From: Hydrogenophaga sp.
GTDB taxonomy: Bacteria > Pseudomonadota > Gammaproteobacteria > Burkholderiales > Burkholderiaceae_C
Length of the DNA: 27,832 nucleotides
Assembly (NCBI GenBank): GCA_020047875.1
Contig: JAIFNE010000086.1
Coordinates: forward strand, 1-27,832
Direction of reading: 5' to 3'
Part shown: one piece after another, positions 1-9,201 of the stretch
How the letters are laid out: every line of letters begins with the position of its first letter
Position numbering within the stretch: position 1 is the first letter of the stretch
Translations under genes and position numbers: made by a program
Notes under the pieces: model-generated
Seen by the model: only the letters and a program-made list of their open reading frames with translations
Databases searched by the model: none
What the model was told of the DNA's origin: nothing

Positions 1-615
1 GCCCTGATCCGGCTGCACCAGCCGTTGTTGAATTTGCGCCGTACCCGCGCCCAGAACGACGCGGCCCATTCTGGCCCGGCAACACTGGCCCCGACCGATG
101 ACGATCTGATCGAACCGGTCAAGCGGGTGGTGGGCAACGGCGCGCGCCCCGTGCCTGCCGCGCAACCCTGGCTGACCGCTCAGGAGCAGGCCGGGGCGGG
201 CTTTGACGACACCGTGGCGGTGGTGGCCGAGGGCCCCAGCCTGGAGGATGCCCCCGCTGCGGTCCCTGCTGATGAGGCGGCCCCGCCGCCCGTTGCCAGC
301 CCGTCACCGGCCGCCTTGCCCGAGCCATCTGTCCCCGCTGTGATCGCGCAGCTTCGCGTGGGTGCGCGGGTTGACCTGTTTTCCAAAGGCGTTTGGATCC
401 GGGCTGAGCTGATCTGGGCCAGCAACCGGTCCACCCTGTTCATGTTCTCAAGTCGTGGCGGCCGAGTGCATTCCATGACGCTGCGCAGCTGCGAAAAGTT
501 GATTCGTCAGCGCTGGCTGCGCCCGGTGGCGCGGCGCGCGGTGGTCGAGGTGGCGCTCAAGGCGGTGGGCGAAGAGCTCGGGCAATCGCGCACACCGGAG
601 GACACCGTATCCTGA
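1..615 (+). CDS. DUF1631 family protein, C-terminal part (5' end outside window)
   Basis: The reading frame is open from base 1 (codons begin at base 1), so the gene starts upstream and only the last 204 residues are present. The visible part has a low-complexity Ala/Pro/Val-rich linker (about residues 40-110) followed by a compact C-terminal domain. That domain begins LRVGARVDLF and continues with WIRAELIWAS, TLFMFSSRGGRVHSMT and a basic end. From memory this matches the C-terminus of DUF1631 proteins of Burkholderiales, which are large cytosolic proteins of unknown function whose ends resemble a PilZ-like beta-barrel. No catalytic motif is visible and the function is unknown. The gene appears to end an upstream unit, with a hairpin at 668-694 after the stop. 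The family call is moderate because most of the protein lies outside the window. Confidence 0.65.
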   Translation, partial: ALIRLHQPLLNLRRTRAQNDAAHSGPATLAPTDDDLIEPVKRVVGNGARPVPAAQPWLTAQEQAGAGFDDTVAVVAEGPSLEDAPAAVPADEAAPPPVASPSPAALPEPSVPAVIAQLRVGARVDLFSKGVWIRAELIWASNRSTLFMFSSRGGRVHSMTLRSCEKLIRQRWLRPVARRAVVEVALKAVGEELGQSRTPEDTVS

Positions 616-667
616 TCCGGCGCAATTGGTTGGGTTCGGGACGGGTCTGGCGGTCACCGCCGTGGTT

Positions 668-694
668 GGCGGCCTCTGGGGTTGCCAGGCCGCC
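668..694 (+). terminator. Hairpin after the DUF1631 gene, terminator candidate
   Basis: GGCGGCCT (668-675) and AGGCCGCC (687-694) form a perfect 8-bp GC-rich stem with an 11-nt loop, about 50 nt past the stop codon at 615. The following bases (CAGTCTTTG) contain only a short T run, so it is at best a weak intrinsic terminator. It also argues against the long N-terminal extension of the next reading frame, which would start inside this hairpin at 682. Confidence 0.45.
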
Positions 695-780
695 CAGTCT
701 TTGCGCGTGCAGCACGGGTGTCACCTGTCGCTGGGGTGTTCAGTCTATTGCTGAGCGCCGCGGCAAATTACCATGAATAC

Positions 781-2193
781 ATGACCCAAACTCCTCGCGA
801 CATTCCGATGCGCGCTCTGTTCGATGCCCAGTTTCAGGCCAGTCGGGCACAGGTTTCTGTGCCCCTGGCAATTCGCCGCGATCGCCTCCAGCGCATGCGC
901 GCGCTCATCAATACCCACGGGGACGCGCTGGCCCAGGCCGTGCAGGCCGACTTTGGCGTCCGCTCGCCCCGGCTGACCGAGGTGGCAGACTTTCTGGTCT
1001 TGCGAGCCTTGCTGGGCGACCTGGAGAAGCACCTTTCCCGGTGGACCAAGCCGCAGCGCGTGCGCACGCCGCTGTATCTCCAGCCGGCCCGGGCCCACAT
1101 CCAGCGTCAGCCGCTGGGCGTGGTGGGCGTGATCGGCCCCTGGAACTATCCGCTGCAGCTCACGCTGGGGCCTGCGGCTACCGCGCTGGCCGCTGGTAAC
1201 CGGGTGATGATCAAGCCCAGCGAGCTGACGCCGCACAGTTCGGCCCTGCTGGCCAAGCTGCTGCACGAGAGCTTTGAGGCCAGCGAGCTCTGCGTGGTGC
1301 AGGGTGGGGCGGATGTGGCGCACGAGTTCGCCAGCCTGCCGTTTGACCACCTGCTGTTCACCGGCTCCACCGCGGTCGGTCGCAAGGTGGCGGCCGCTGC
1401 CGCGGCCAACCTCACGCCGACAACGCTGGAGCTGGGCGGCAAGTCGCCCTGCGTGATCGACCGCTCGGTCAATCTGGCCGACGCTGCCCTCAAGATCGCC
1501 CACGGCAAGCTGCTCAACGCCGGCCAGACCTGCATCGCGCCCGACTACCTGCTGCTGCCGCGTGGCATGGAAGCAGCCTTTGAACAGGCCTACGGTGCCG
1601 CGGTTCAGCGCCTGTTCCCGACCATTGACGGCAATCCCGACTACGCCGCCGTCCTCACGGATCGGCACCACGCCCGCCTGCAGTCCCTGGTGAGCGAGGT
1701 AGAGGCGCGGGGTGCGCGCGTGGTCACGCTGGGCCAGGGCGGCGAAGCCACGCGCCAGCTGGCGCCCACGCTGGTGTTTGGTGCGCCCGACGATTCGCGT
1801 TTGCTGCAGGAAGAGATCTTTGGTCCGGTGTTGCCAGTGCTGCTGTACGACAAGCTGAGCGATGCGGTGAGCCACATCAATGCGCGGCCCCGTCCGCTGG
1901 CGCTGTACTGGTTTGGGACCGACACCGCTGCGCGCGATCATTTGCTGCAGCAGACGGTGAGCGGCGGCGTGACGGTGAACGACACGCTGATGCACATCGC
2001 CCACGAAAACCTGCCCTTTGGCGGTGTGGGCGAAAGTGGCTGGGGTGCATACCATGGGGAAGCAGGCTTCCTGCGGTTCACCCAGCAGAAGCCTGTGCTG
2101 GTGCAGTCCCGCTTTGCGCGTGGCGACCTGTTCTACCCGCCCTATGGCCCCCTGTTCGACCGGGTGATGGGCCTGCTCAAGCGCTGGCTCTGA
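781..2193 (+). CDS. Aldehyde dehydrogenase, coniferyl aldehyde dehydrogenase type
   Basis: This is an NAD(P)-dependent aldehyde dehydrogenase that oxidises an aldehyde to the carboxylic acid in the cytosol. At 470 residues it has the length of the short ALDH branch that contains coniferyl aldehyde dehydrogenases (CalB) and ALDH3-like enzymes. The catalytic set is complete: Asn122 in GPWNYPLQ, the general base Glu217 in LELGGKSP, the nucleophile Cys251 in NAGQTCIAP, and the ALDH signature EEIFGPVLPV near residue 345. The frame stays open upstream to a TTG at 682, but ATG 781 is preferred because family length fits and a hairpin (668-694) overlaps the extension. No good ribosome binding site precedes ATG 781. 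The gene is monocistronic, and its end overlaps the convergent small gene by 17 nt. The substrate cannot be read from sequence; coniferyl aldehyde, benzaldehyde-type or medium-chain aldehydes are all possible. Confidence 0.92.
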   Translation: MTQTPRDIPMRALFDAQFQASRAQVSVPLAIRRDRLQRMRALINTHGDALAQAVQADFGVRSPRLTEVADFLVLRALLGDLEKHLSRWTKPQRVRTPLYLQPARAHIQRQPLGVVGVIGPWNYPLQLTLGPAATALAAGNRVMIKPSELTPHSSALLAKLLHESFEASELCVVQGGADVAHEFASLPFDHLLFTGSTAVGRKVAAAAAANLTPTTLELGGKSPCVIDRSVNLADAALKIAHGKLLNAGQTCIAPDYLLLPRGMEAAFEQAYGAAVQRLFPTIDGNPDYAAVLTDRHHARLQSLVSEVEARGARVVTLGQGGEATRQLAPTLVFGAPDDSRLLQEEIFGPVLPVLLYDKLSDAVSHINARPRPLALYWFGTDTAARDHLLQQTVSGGVTVNDTLMHIAHENLPFGGVGESGWGAYHGEAGFLRFTQQKPVLVQSRFARGDLFYPPYGPLFDRVMGLLKRWL

Positions 2194-2482
2194 CGGCGGC
2201 CGGTGCGCGTGCCGCACCGGCGCACGTCGACCAGGCGGGAGTGGTGGCGGCGTTCTCGTCGTCACCGAGTTCCTGCAAAGTGGCTGGCTGCAGATAACCC
2301 TGCACCAGCAACCCCTGGGCGAGGCCTGACACATCGTTGCCCAACAGCAGCGACAGCTCTTGCTCGCTGCGCTGTCCGTTGGCCAGCAGCAGCAACGCGT
2401 GGACCGACCGGCTGATGGCGGCCGGTTGCGCCAGCAGGTTCCATGCCTTGGCGGTCTTGCAGAGTCGTCGGGGTGTGCTCAT
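2177..2482 (-). CDS. Small hypothetical protein, possible winged-helix fold
   Basis: An ATG on the minus strand at 2482 is preceded by GGAG with 8-nt spacing, a good ribosome binding site, and encodes 101 residues. Residues 1-75 contain a leucine-rich helical pattern (SRSVHALLLLANGQRSEQEL then LLGNDVSGLAQGLLVQGYLQ). This looks like a small winged-helix or PadR/MarR-like helical module of the kind seen in short hypothetical proteins of Comamonadaceae. The C-terminal 25 residues are low-complexity Ala/Thr/Pro. There is no membrane segment and no catalytic motif. It is convergent with the aldehyde dehydrogenase gene, whose 3' end it overlaps by 17 nt, and divergent from the MFS gene. I do not recognise a function. 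The ribosome binding site and the amphipathic pattern make it more than an antisense shadow. Confidence 0.6.
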   Translation of the reverse strand: MSTPRRLCKTAKAWNLLAQPAAISRSVHALLLLANGQRSEQELSLLLGNDVSGLAQGLLVQGYLQPATLQELGDDENAATTPAWSTCAGAARAPAAVRASA

Positions 2483-2599
2483 GGGGTGTGCTCCGGAATT
2501 TCGCGTTGCTGTCAGTGCGGGCGGACTCCCAACACTCAGCAAGATGTGGGCCAGCATATTGGCGGGGTGTGACATCCCATTGACAGTGCAATCCGCTGC

Positions 2600-2636
2600 G
2601 CCAGCGCTGGCCTGCGCACCGCGCCGCGGCGCGGTG
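2600..2636. repeat. Two adjacent perfect palindromes in a divergent intergenic region
   Basis: GCCAGCGCTGGC at 2600-2611 is a perfect 12-bp palindrome. After 5 bases, 2617-2636 is a perfect 20-bp palindrome with half-site CACCGCGCCG. Both lie between the divergent starts at 2482 (minus) and 2714 (plus), about 40 nt upstream of the candidate MFS promoter. They could be operators for a dimeric regulator or strong RNA/DNA secondary structure; GC-rich DNA produces palindromes by chance more often than AT-rich DNA. Confidence 0.4.
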
Positions 2637-2676
2637 TCCCCAGCCCGGTGCGCCAGCGGCCTGTCTCGGGCTCGCT

Positions 2677-2704
2677 TTGTCCGCCCCGCGCCACCGCGTA
2701 ACAT
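2677..2704 (+). promoter_or_regulatory. Candidate sigma70 promoter of the MFS gene
   Basis: TTGTCC (2677-2682) and TAACAT (2699-2704) are separated by 16 nt, each matching four of six consensus bases. The expected transcription start near 2711 lies only about 3 nt before the ATG at 2714, and no ribosome binding site precedes that ATG, so the mRNA may be leaderless. Confidence 0.4.
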
Positions 2705-2713
2705 CTGGCTTCT

Positions 2714-3943
2714 ATGACCACCGCCACCCTGAATGCCACAGCGCCCGCCAACCCGGTGCCGCTGAAACAGGACGCAGCCGTGATCGGTCTGGTGGGCCTG
2801 GCGCATGGCACCTCGCATTTTTCCCACCTGCTGCTGGCGCCGCTGTTTCCCATCTTCATCCGCGACTTCGGGCTGAGCTACTCCGACGTGGGCTGGCTGG
2901 TGAGTATTTTTTTCGTCATCTCCGGCACCGGCCAGGCGCTCTCGGGCTTTGTGGTCGACCGGCTGGGCGCTCGCCCGGTGCTGTTTGCCGCCATCGCCTG
3001 TTTTCTGTTGGCCGCGCTGGTCGCGTCTCAGGCCACCGGCTACTCGGGGTTGATGCTGGTGGCCGCGCTCGCCGGCCTGGGCAACGCGCCGTTTCACCCG
3101 GCAGACTTCACCATCCTGAATCAGCGCGTGTCGGCCCCGCGTCTGGGCCATGCCTTCAGCGCGCATGGCCTTTCCGGCAATCTGGGCTGGGCGCTGGCAC
3201 CGGCGTTTCTGGTTGGCATCACGGCGTTGGCCGACTGGCGCAGTGCCTACCTGGCGGCGGCGGTGCTTTACCTCGGTGTGCTCGGGCTGTTGTTCTGGCA
3301 CCGCGAGAAGTTGTGCACCGAGGTGGTGGCGCGCGATGTTCACGCCTCCCCGGGTGCTGAGCTGGCCTACCTCAGGCTGCCGGTGGTGTGGTGGTGCTTT
3401 GCTTTCTTTCTGCTCTCCACCATGACCTTGGCCGTGGTCCAGAGCTTTGCGCCTTCCATCCTCAAAAACCTGCACGGCGTGAGCATGGAGGCCGCCACGC
3501 TGACCGTCAGCGCCTACATGCTGTGCGGTGCGCTGGGCATGCTCCTGGGCGGTTTTCTGGCTGCCTATGGGCAGCAGTTGCGGCTGTCCAGCGACCGGGT
3601 GGTGGCCTATGCGATGTCGGGCGGCGCGGTGTTACTGCTCGTTTGCGCCACCGGGTGGCTGGGGGCGGGCGGCACCATGGCGGCGCTGGCGGCCACCGGG
3701 TTCGCCATTGGCATCGGCGGCCCCAGCCGCGACATGATGATCAAGAAGGCCACGCCCCGGGGTGCCACCGGGCGGGTTTACGGCACGGTTTACGCCGGGC
3801 TGGATGTGGGCTTCGCGCTGTCGCCGCTGGTGTTTGGTCAGTTGATGGACCGGGGCTGGTATGCCCTCACGCTCTGCGGCGCCGCGCTGGTGTTGTTCAT
3901 TTCGGTTTATGCGGCCATCGGCGTTGGCCGGCGCACCGCCTGA
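2714..3943 (+). CDS. MFS transporter, Fsr (fosmidomycin resistance)-like
   Basis: This is a 409-residue polytopic inner-membrane protein with about 12 hydrophobic segments, typical of the major facilitator superfamily. The first helix region carries HGTSHFSHLLLAPLFPIF, the loop between helices 2 and 3 has GxxxDRLGAR (the MFS motif A region, FVVDRLGARPV), and NAPFHPADF in helix 4 resembles the FHP motif of Fsr-type exporters. A second DRG (QLMDRGWY) occurs late in the protein. It is expected to act as a proton-coupled export or uptake carrier; the substrate is unknown. Only 18 nt separate its stop from the start of the ThDP enzyme, so the two are probably co-transcribed and may share a metabolite. 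There is no ribosome binding site before the ATG; see the promoter at 2677-2704. The MFS call is secure and the Fsr subfamily moderate. Confidence 0.9.
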   Translation: MTTATLNATAPANPVPLKQDAAVIGLVGLAHGTSHFSHLLLAPLFPIFIRDFGLSYSDVGWLVSIFFVISGTGQALSGFVVDRLGARPVLFAAIACFLLAALVASQATGYSGLMLVAALAGLGNAPFHPADFTILNQRVSAPRLGHAFSAHGLSGNLGWALAPAFLVGITALADWRSAYLAAAVLYLGVLGLLFWHREKLCTEVVARDVHASPGAELAYLRLPVVWWCFAFFLLSTMTLAVVQSFAPSILKNLHGVSMEAATLTVSAYMLCGALGMLLGGFLAAYGQQLRLSSDRVVAYAMSGGAVLLLVCATGWLGAGGTMAALAATGFAIGIGGPSRDMMIKKATPRGATGRVYGTVYAGLDVGFALSPLVFGQLMDRGWYALTLCGAALVLFISVYAAIGVGRRTA

Positions 3944-3961
3944 GCCCTGTTTCACCTTGTT

Positions 3962-5665
3962 ATGAAGAATCGAATTGCTGGCCACCTGCTGGTCGAATGT
4001 CTGATCGCGCAGGGCGTGACCCACGCCTTCGGTGTGCCGGGCGAAAGCTACCTGGCTGTGCTCGATGGCTTTCACGCCCATGCCGATCGCATCCATTTCA
4101 TCACCAACCGCCAGGAGGGCGGCGCAGCCTTCATGGCCGAGGCGCAGGGCAAGCTGACTGGGCGCCCAGGCGTGTGTTTTGTGACCCGAGGTCCGGGTGC
4201 GACCAACGCATCCATCGGCGTGCACACCGCGTTTCAGGACTCCACGCCGATGGTGCTTTTCGTGGGCGACGTAGCCAGCGAGGCGCGCGACCGCGAGGCA
4301 TTCCAGGAAATGGATTTCACCGCCTTTTTCGGCCCCGGCACCAAGGGCATGGCCAAGCGGGTGGAGCGGATCGACGATGCACGCCGCATCCCCGAATATG
4401 TGGCGCGGGCGTTTGCCACCGCCATGAACGGCAGGCCGGGGCCGGTGGTGCTGGTGCTGCCAGAAGACATGCTGACGCAGGTTGTGCAGGCGGAGCCGCT
4501 GCCGCGGGTGGAGCCCGTGCAAAGCTGGGCCGACCCCGGCGCCCTGCGCCAGTTGCGCGAGCTGCTGCTGGTGGCCCACCGTCCGCTGGTGCTGGCTGGT
4601 GGCGGCGGCTGGACGCCCCAGGCCGCGGCAGCGCTGCAGCGGTTTGCCGAAAACTGGCAGCTCCCGGTGGCCAACACCTTTCGTTTTCAGGACACTTTTG
4701 ACAATCACCATCCCCTGTATGCGGGCGATGTGGGCCTGGGCATCAACCCCGCGCTGGCTCAGCGCGTGCGCGAGAGCGATCTGCTGATTGCCATCGGCCC
4801 GCGCCTGGGCGAGGCCACCACGGGTGGCTACACGCTGATCGAAGCACCCCTGCCGAGGCAGAAGCTGGTTCACATTCACGCCAGCGCAGAAGAGCTCGGC
4901 CGGGTGTTCCAGCCCACGCTGGCGATCTGCGCCACCATGAACGCCGCCGCCCGCAGTCTGGAGGTGCTTTCTGCACCGCCTGAGCTGCCCTGGACCCAAT
5001 GGGCAGCCGCCTGCCACGCCGACCAGGTGGCCAACCAGGCGGTGAGCAATGGCGGCTTGGCGCTGCCAGGTCCCATTGACCTGCCGGCCATCATCCACAC
5101 CCTGCAGCGCCACCTGCCCGCCGACGCGGTGCTGACCAATGGCGCTGGCAACTTTGCCAGCTGGCTGCACCGCTTTTACCGCTACACCGGTCTGGCACGA
5201 GGGCACAAGACGCAGCTCGCCCCGACCAACGGGGCCATGGGCTATGGCGTGCCGGCGGGCATTGCCGCGTCCATCCTCACCGGGCGCACCGTGTTGACCA
5301 TCGCAGGCGACGGGGATTTCCTCATGAACGGCCAAGAGTTGGCCACCGCAGCCCAGCACGGCGCGAAAACCATCGTTTTGCTGGTCAACAACAGCAGCTT
5401 CGGAACCATTCGCATGCATCAGGAGCGCGAGTACCCGGCGCATGAAAGCGGCTCCCGTCTGGTCAATCCCGATTTTTGCGCCCTGGCGCGGGCCTACGGT
5501 TATGCCGCCGAGCGGGTGGAGACCACCGAGGGCTTCGAGCCCGCCCTGGAGCGGGCGCTCGCCGCGGCGTCTGGTGCGGTGATCGAGCTTGTGGTCGATG
5601 TCGAGCTCATCACCACCCGCAGCACCTTGAGCGCGATTCGTGACCGTGCCCTGCAGGCCAGCTGA
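3962..5665 (+). CDS. Thiamine-diphosphate-dependent enzyme, acetolactate synthase superfamily
   Basis: This 567-residue enzyme has the three-domain layout of the POX/AHAS family. The N-terminal PYR domain begins with FGVPGESYLAVLDG and carries the activating glutamate Glu52 in NRQEGGAAF. A central domain (about 190-320) follows, then a C-terminal PP domain with the ThDP/Mg motif GDG (449-451) to NN (476-477). Such enzymes decarboxylate or ligate 2-keto acids such as pyruvate. Acetolactate synthase, sulfoacetaldehyde acetyltransferase, oxalyl-CoA decarboxylase and benzoylformate decarboxylase share the fold, and I cannot choose between them. No regulatory small subunit (ilvN/ilvH) follows, which argues against the biosynthetic isoleucine/valine enzyme. 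The gene lies 18 nt behind the MFS gene and is probably in its operon. ATG 3962 is the first start in the frame, and its ribosome binding site is weak. Confidence 0.88.
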   Translation: MKNRIAGHLLVECLIAQGVTHAFGVPGESYLAVLDGFHAHADRIHFITNRQEGGAAFMAEAQGKLTGRPGVCFVTRGPGATNASIGVHTAFQDSTPMVLFVGDVASEARDREAFQEMDFTAFFGPGTKGMAKRVERIDDARRIPEYVARAFATAMNGRPGPVVLVLPEDMLTQVVQAEPLPRVEPVQSWADPGALRQLRELLLVAHRPLVLAGGGGWTPQAAAALQRFAENWQLPVANTFRFQDTFDNHHPLYAGDVGLGINPALAQRVRESDLLIAIGPRLGEATTGGYTLIEAPLPRQKLVHIHASAEELGRVFQPTLAICATMNAAARSLEVLSAPPELPWTQWAAACHADQVANQAVSNGGLALPGPIDLPAIIHTLQRHLPADAVLTNGAGNFASWLHRFYRYTGLARGHKTQLAPTNGAMGYGVPAGIAASILTGRTVLTIAGDGDFLMNGQELATAAQHGAKTIVLLVNNSSFGTIRMHQEREYPAHESGSRLVNPDFCALARAYGYAAERVETTEGFEPALERALAAASGAVIELVVDVELITTRSTLSAIRDRALQAS

Positions 5666-5731
5666 GTCGCTGGAAGATTGCTTGCTTTTTGCGCGGGTTT
5701 TGAGAGGGCCGGCCTCCACCCGCGAGCGTCT

Positions 5732-6298
5732 TCAGTTGGGCAGCTGAGACGTTTCGCTCGAAGCGACGGGCACGCGACGTGCACCGTTGAAGCGGGTTTC
5801 CCAGTACGCCTTGCGCATGTCTTCCACCCGTACGGTCGAGCCCGCACGCGGCGAGTGGATGAACTTACCGTCCCCCACATAAATGCCCACGTGGCTGAAC
5901 GCTCGCCGCATGGTGTTGAAAAACACCAGATCGCCGGGTTTGAGTTCGGCGCGTTCAATCGGTTGTGTGGCAGCGGCTTGCTGATCCGAGCGGCGCGGCA
6001 GCACCTTGCCCACCGACTTTTCAAACACCGCGCGCACAAAGCCGCTGCAGTCAAAGCCCGTTTCCGCGCTGTTGCCGCCGTATTTGTACGGCACACCCAG
6101 GAAGCCCATGGCGTTGAGGACCAGCTCGGAGGCAGCATCGCCCACGACGCTGGTGGCCTGCTGGAATTGGCTGCCCAGCCGCTGCACCAGACCTTTTTCG
6201 GCCAGCAAAGCATCCATGTCATTGAACGTGGGGGCATCCGGCGCAGCGTGCGTCGACACCGACAAACTCAGCAGCAGGGAGCAGCACCAAAACTTCAT
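5732..6298 (-). CDS. Secreted NlpC/P60 (C40) family peptidase
   Basis: This 188-residue exported cysteine peptidase is predicted to cleave peptidoglycan stem peptides in the periplasm. Residues 1-18 form a short signal peptide (MKFWCCSLLLSLSVSTHA, cleavage expected after Ala18). The NlpC/P60 domain spans about 58-178 with the catalytic triad Cys84 (GFDCSGFV), His136 (SHVGIYVG) and His148 (FIHSP). LGVPYKYGG before the cysteine and PGDLVFF between the catalytic residues are also typical. ATG 6298 is chosen because it gives a proper signal peptide, and the longer frame to 6412 would bury it. The gene is convergent with the ThDP enzyme gene and divergent from the isochorismatase gene. A strong promoter sits at 6308-6336, so close to the ATG that the mRNA may be leaderless. 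Confidence 0.92.
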   Translation of the reverse strand: MKFWCCSLLLSLSVSTHAAPDAPTFNDMDALLAEKGLVQRLGSQFQQATSVVGDAASELVLNAMGFLGVPYKYGGNSAETGFDCSGFVRAVFEKSVGKVLPRRSDQQAAATQPIERAELKPGDLVFFNTMRRAFSHVGIYVGDGKFIHSPRAGSTVRVEDMRKAYWETRFNGARRVPVASSETSQLPN

Positions 6299-6307
6299 AT
6301 GGGTCGG

Positions 6308-6336
6308 AACATATCGGTGTTGACCCGCGAAGTCAA
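6308..6336 (-). promoter_or_regulatory. Sigma70 promoter of the C40 peptidase gene
   Basis: On the minus strand TTGACT (6336-6331, five of six consensus) and TATGTT (6313-6308, four of six) are separated by exactly 17 nt. The start of transcription is expected near 6301, 3 nt before the ATG at 6298, and no ribosome binding site is present between them. This predicts a leaderless or nearly leaderless message. Confidence 0.6.
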
Positions 6337-6496
6337 GTGAGAAAACGTTTGCAGATGCTTGATTCCATGCGAATTTGTGCCAGCTGGCGCGGCCTGACCG
6401 GTGCGCCCGCACGGGTGGACGACAATGCGCGCTGGCAGGCAGGGAACGTGTGGTTCGCTGCCATTTCCCTTAAATTTTTGATGAAAGGCCCCCGGC

Positions 6497-7105
6497 ATGT
6501 TGCTCGACGCCAGCGATTCCCAGCTGATTTTGGTGGACTACCAGGAGCGGCTGATGCCAGTGCTTTGGGAGGGGCCACAGGCGCTGGCCAACGCCATGCG
6601 GCTGGCGCAGGCAGCCGCTCGCCTGCAGGTGCCGGTGTGGGGGACCGAGCAGAATCCCGACAAACTGGGTGGCAACGATCCCGCGCTGCGCGCGCTCTGC
6701 CGTCGAACCTTGCCCAAGATGCATTTCAGCGCTGTGGCCGATGGCTTGGCTGATTGCCTGCGACCGCCAGCACCGCGCGCGCCTGCTGGCAATGCGCGCA
6801 GCTTGCCCAAACATCTTCAGAAGCCCATGGAACCAGCAGCCCCGGCGCGCGCGACGCTGTTGGTGGCGGGCTGCGAAGCTCATGTGTGCTTGCTGCAGAC
6901 GGCACTCGAACTGATGGAGCAGGAGCTGGACGTGTGGGTGGTGACCGACGCCTGCACCTCCCGCACCGAGCGCAACCGCGACGCCGCGTTCGACCGGCTG
7001 GCCGGTGCCGGCGCTGAGCTGGTCACTACTGAAATGGTGATTTTCGAGTGGCTGCGCAGCGCGGAACACCCATGTTTTCGAGAGTTGCACGCGCTGATCA
7101 AGTAA
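6497..7105 (+). CDS. Isochorismatase-family cysteine hydrolase
   Basis: This 202-residue cytosolic hydrolase has the isochorismatase (cysteine hydrolase) fold. The catalytic triad is visible: Asp14 in ILVDYQE, Lys74 in LPKMHFSA, and Cys131 in VAGCEAHVCLLQTAL. VVTDACTSRT and AGAELVTTEMVIFEWL are typical of the YcaC/nicotinamidase-like branch. Between the lysine and cysteine regions there is an Ala/Pro-rich insertion (about 89-119) that small family members lack. The substrate is unknown; such enzymes act on isochorismate, amides or ureides, and nothing around it suggests siderophore synthesis. GAAAGG about 9 nt before ATG 6497 is a usable ribosome binding site. The gene is divergent from the C40 peptidase gene and followed by a 191-nt gap before the acyl-CoA ligase gene. 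Confidence 0.86.
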   Translation: MLLDASDSQLILVDYQERLMPVLWEGPQALANAMRLAQAAARLQVPVWGTEQNPDKLGGNDPALRALCRRTLPKMHFSAVADGLADCLRPPAPRAPAGNARSLPKHLQKPMEPAAPARATLLVAGCEAHVCLLQTALELMEQELDVWVVTDACTSRTERNRDAAFDRLAGAGAELVTTEMVIFEWLRSAEHPCFRELHALIK

Positions 7106-7207
7106 GTGGTGTTCGCCGCGCTGGCTCGGGTCGTGCGCTGCGTGTTGTGGGGCGGGTTGCCGGCCGGCATCGACCAGGGTGTCGCTGCGTCAGGCTGTCG
7201 CAAGCCA

Positions 7208-7230
7208 TTTATCCATAATTATGAATTCAG
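7208..7230. promoter_or_regulatory. AT-rich island with palindrome upstream of prpE
   Basis: A short AT-rich stretch in otherwise GC-rich sequence contains the perfect 10-bp palindrome CATAATTATG (7214-7223). CATAAT at 7214-7219 matches five of six -10 bases, but no matching -35 hexamer lies at 16-18 nt. It is probably part of the prpE promoter or an operator, 75 nt upstream of its start codon. Confidence 0.3.
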
Positions 7231-7296
7231 TTTGAGCGCGCCACCCCGCGTCGCTTCGATGCCGCGGCGTCCCGCCGCAACCCGCAGGAGACAACC

Positions 7297-9201
<1,905 letters not shown>

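Noticed and set aside
682..780. N-terminal extension of the aldehyde dehydrogenase from TTG 682
   Set aside because: The extension overlaps a hairpin, makes the protein 33 residues longer than the family, and has no homology-like content.
745..2334. A 529-codon minus-strand frame opposite the aldehyde dehydrogenase gene
   Set aside because: It has antisense composition and no domain, and the dehydrogenase is complete with its catalytic residues.
3632..5719. A long open frame (695 codons) on the minus strand opposite the MFS and ThDP genes
   Set aside because: It is antisense to two well-supported genes. Its translation is Gly/His/Arg/Gln-rich with no known domain, as expected from high third-position GC in the true frame.
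5666..5731. GAGGGCCGGCCTC as a bidirectional terminator between the ThDP enzyme and C40 peptidase genes
   Set aside because: Only four base pairs form before a G-G mismatch; not a stable terminator.
6299..6498. A 67-codon minus-strand frame ending in ATGA overlap with the C40 peptidase start
   Set aside because: It would run through the strong promoter at 6308-6336 and has no recognisable content; the overlap looks accidental.
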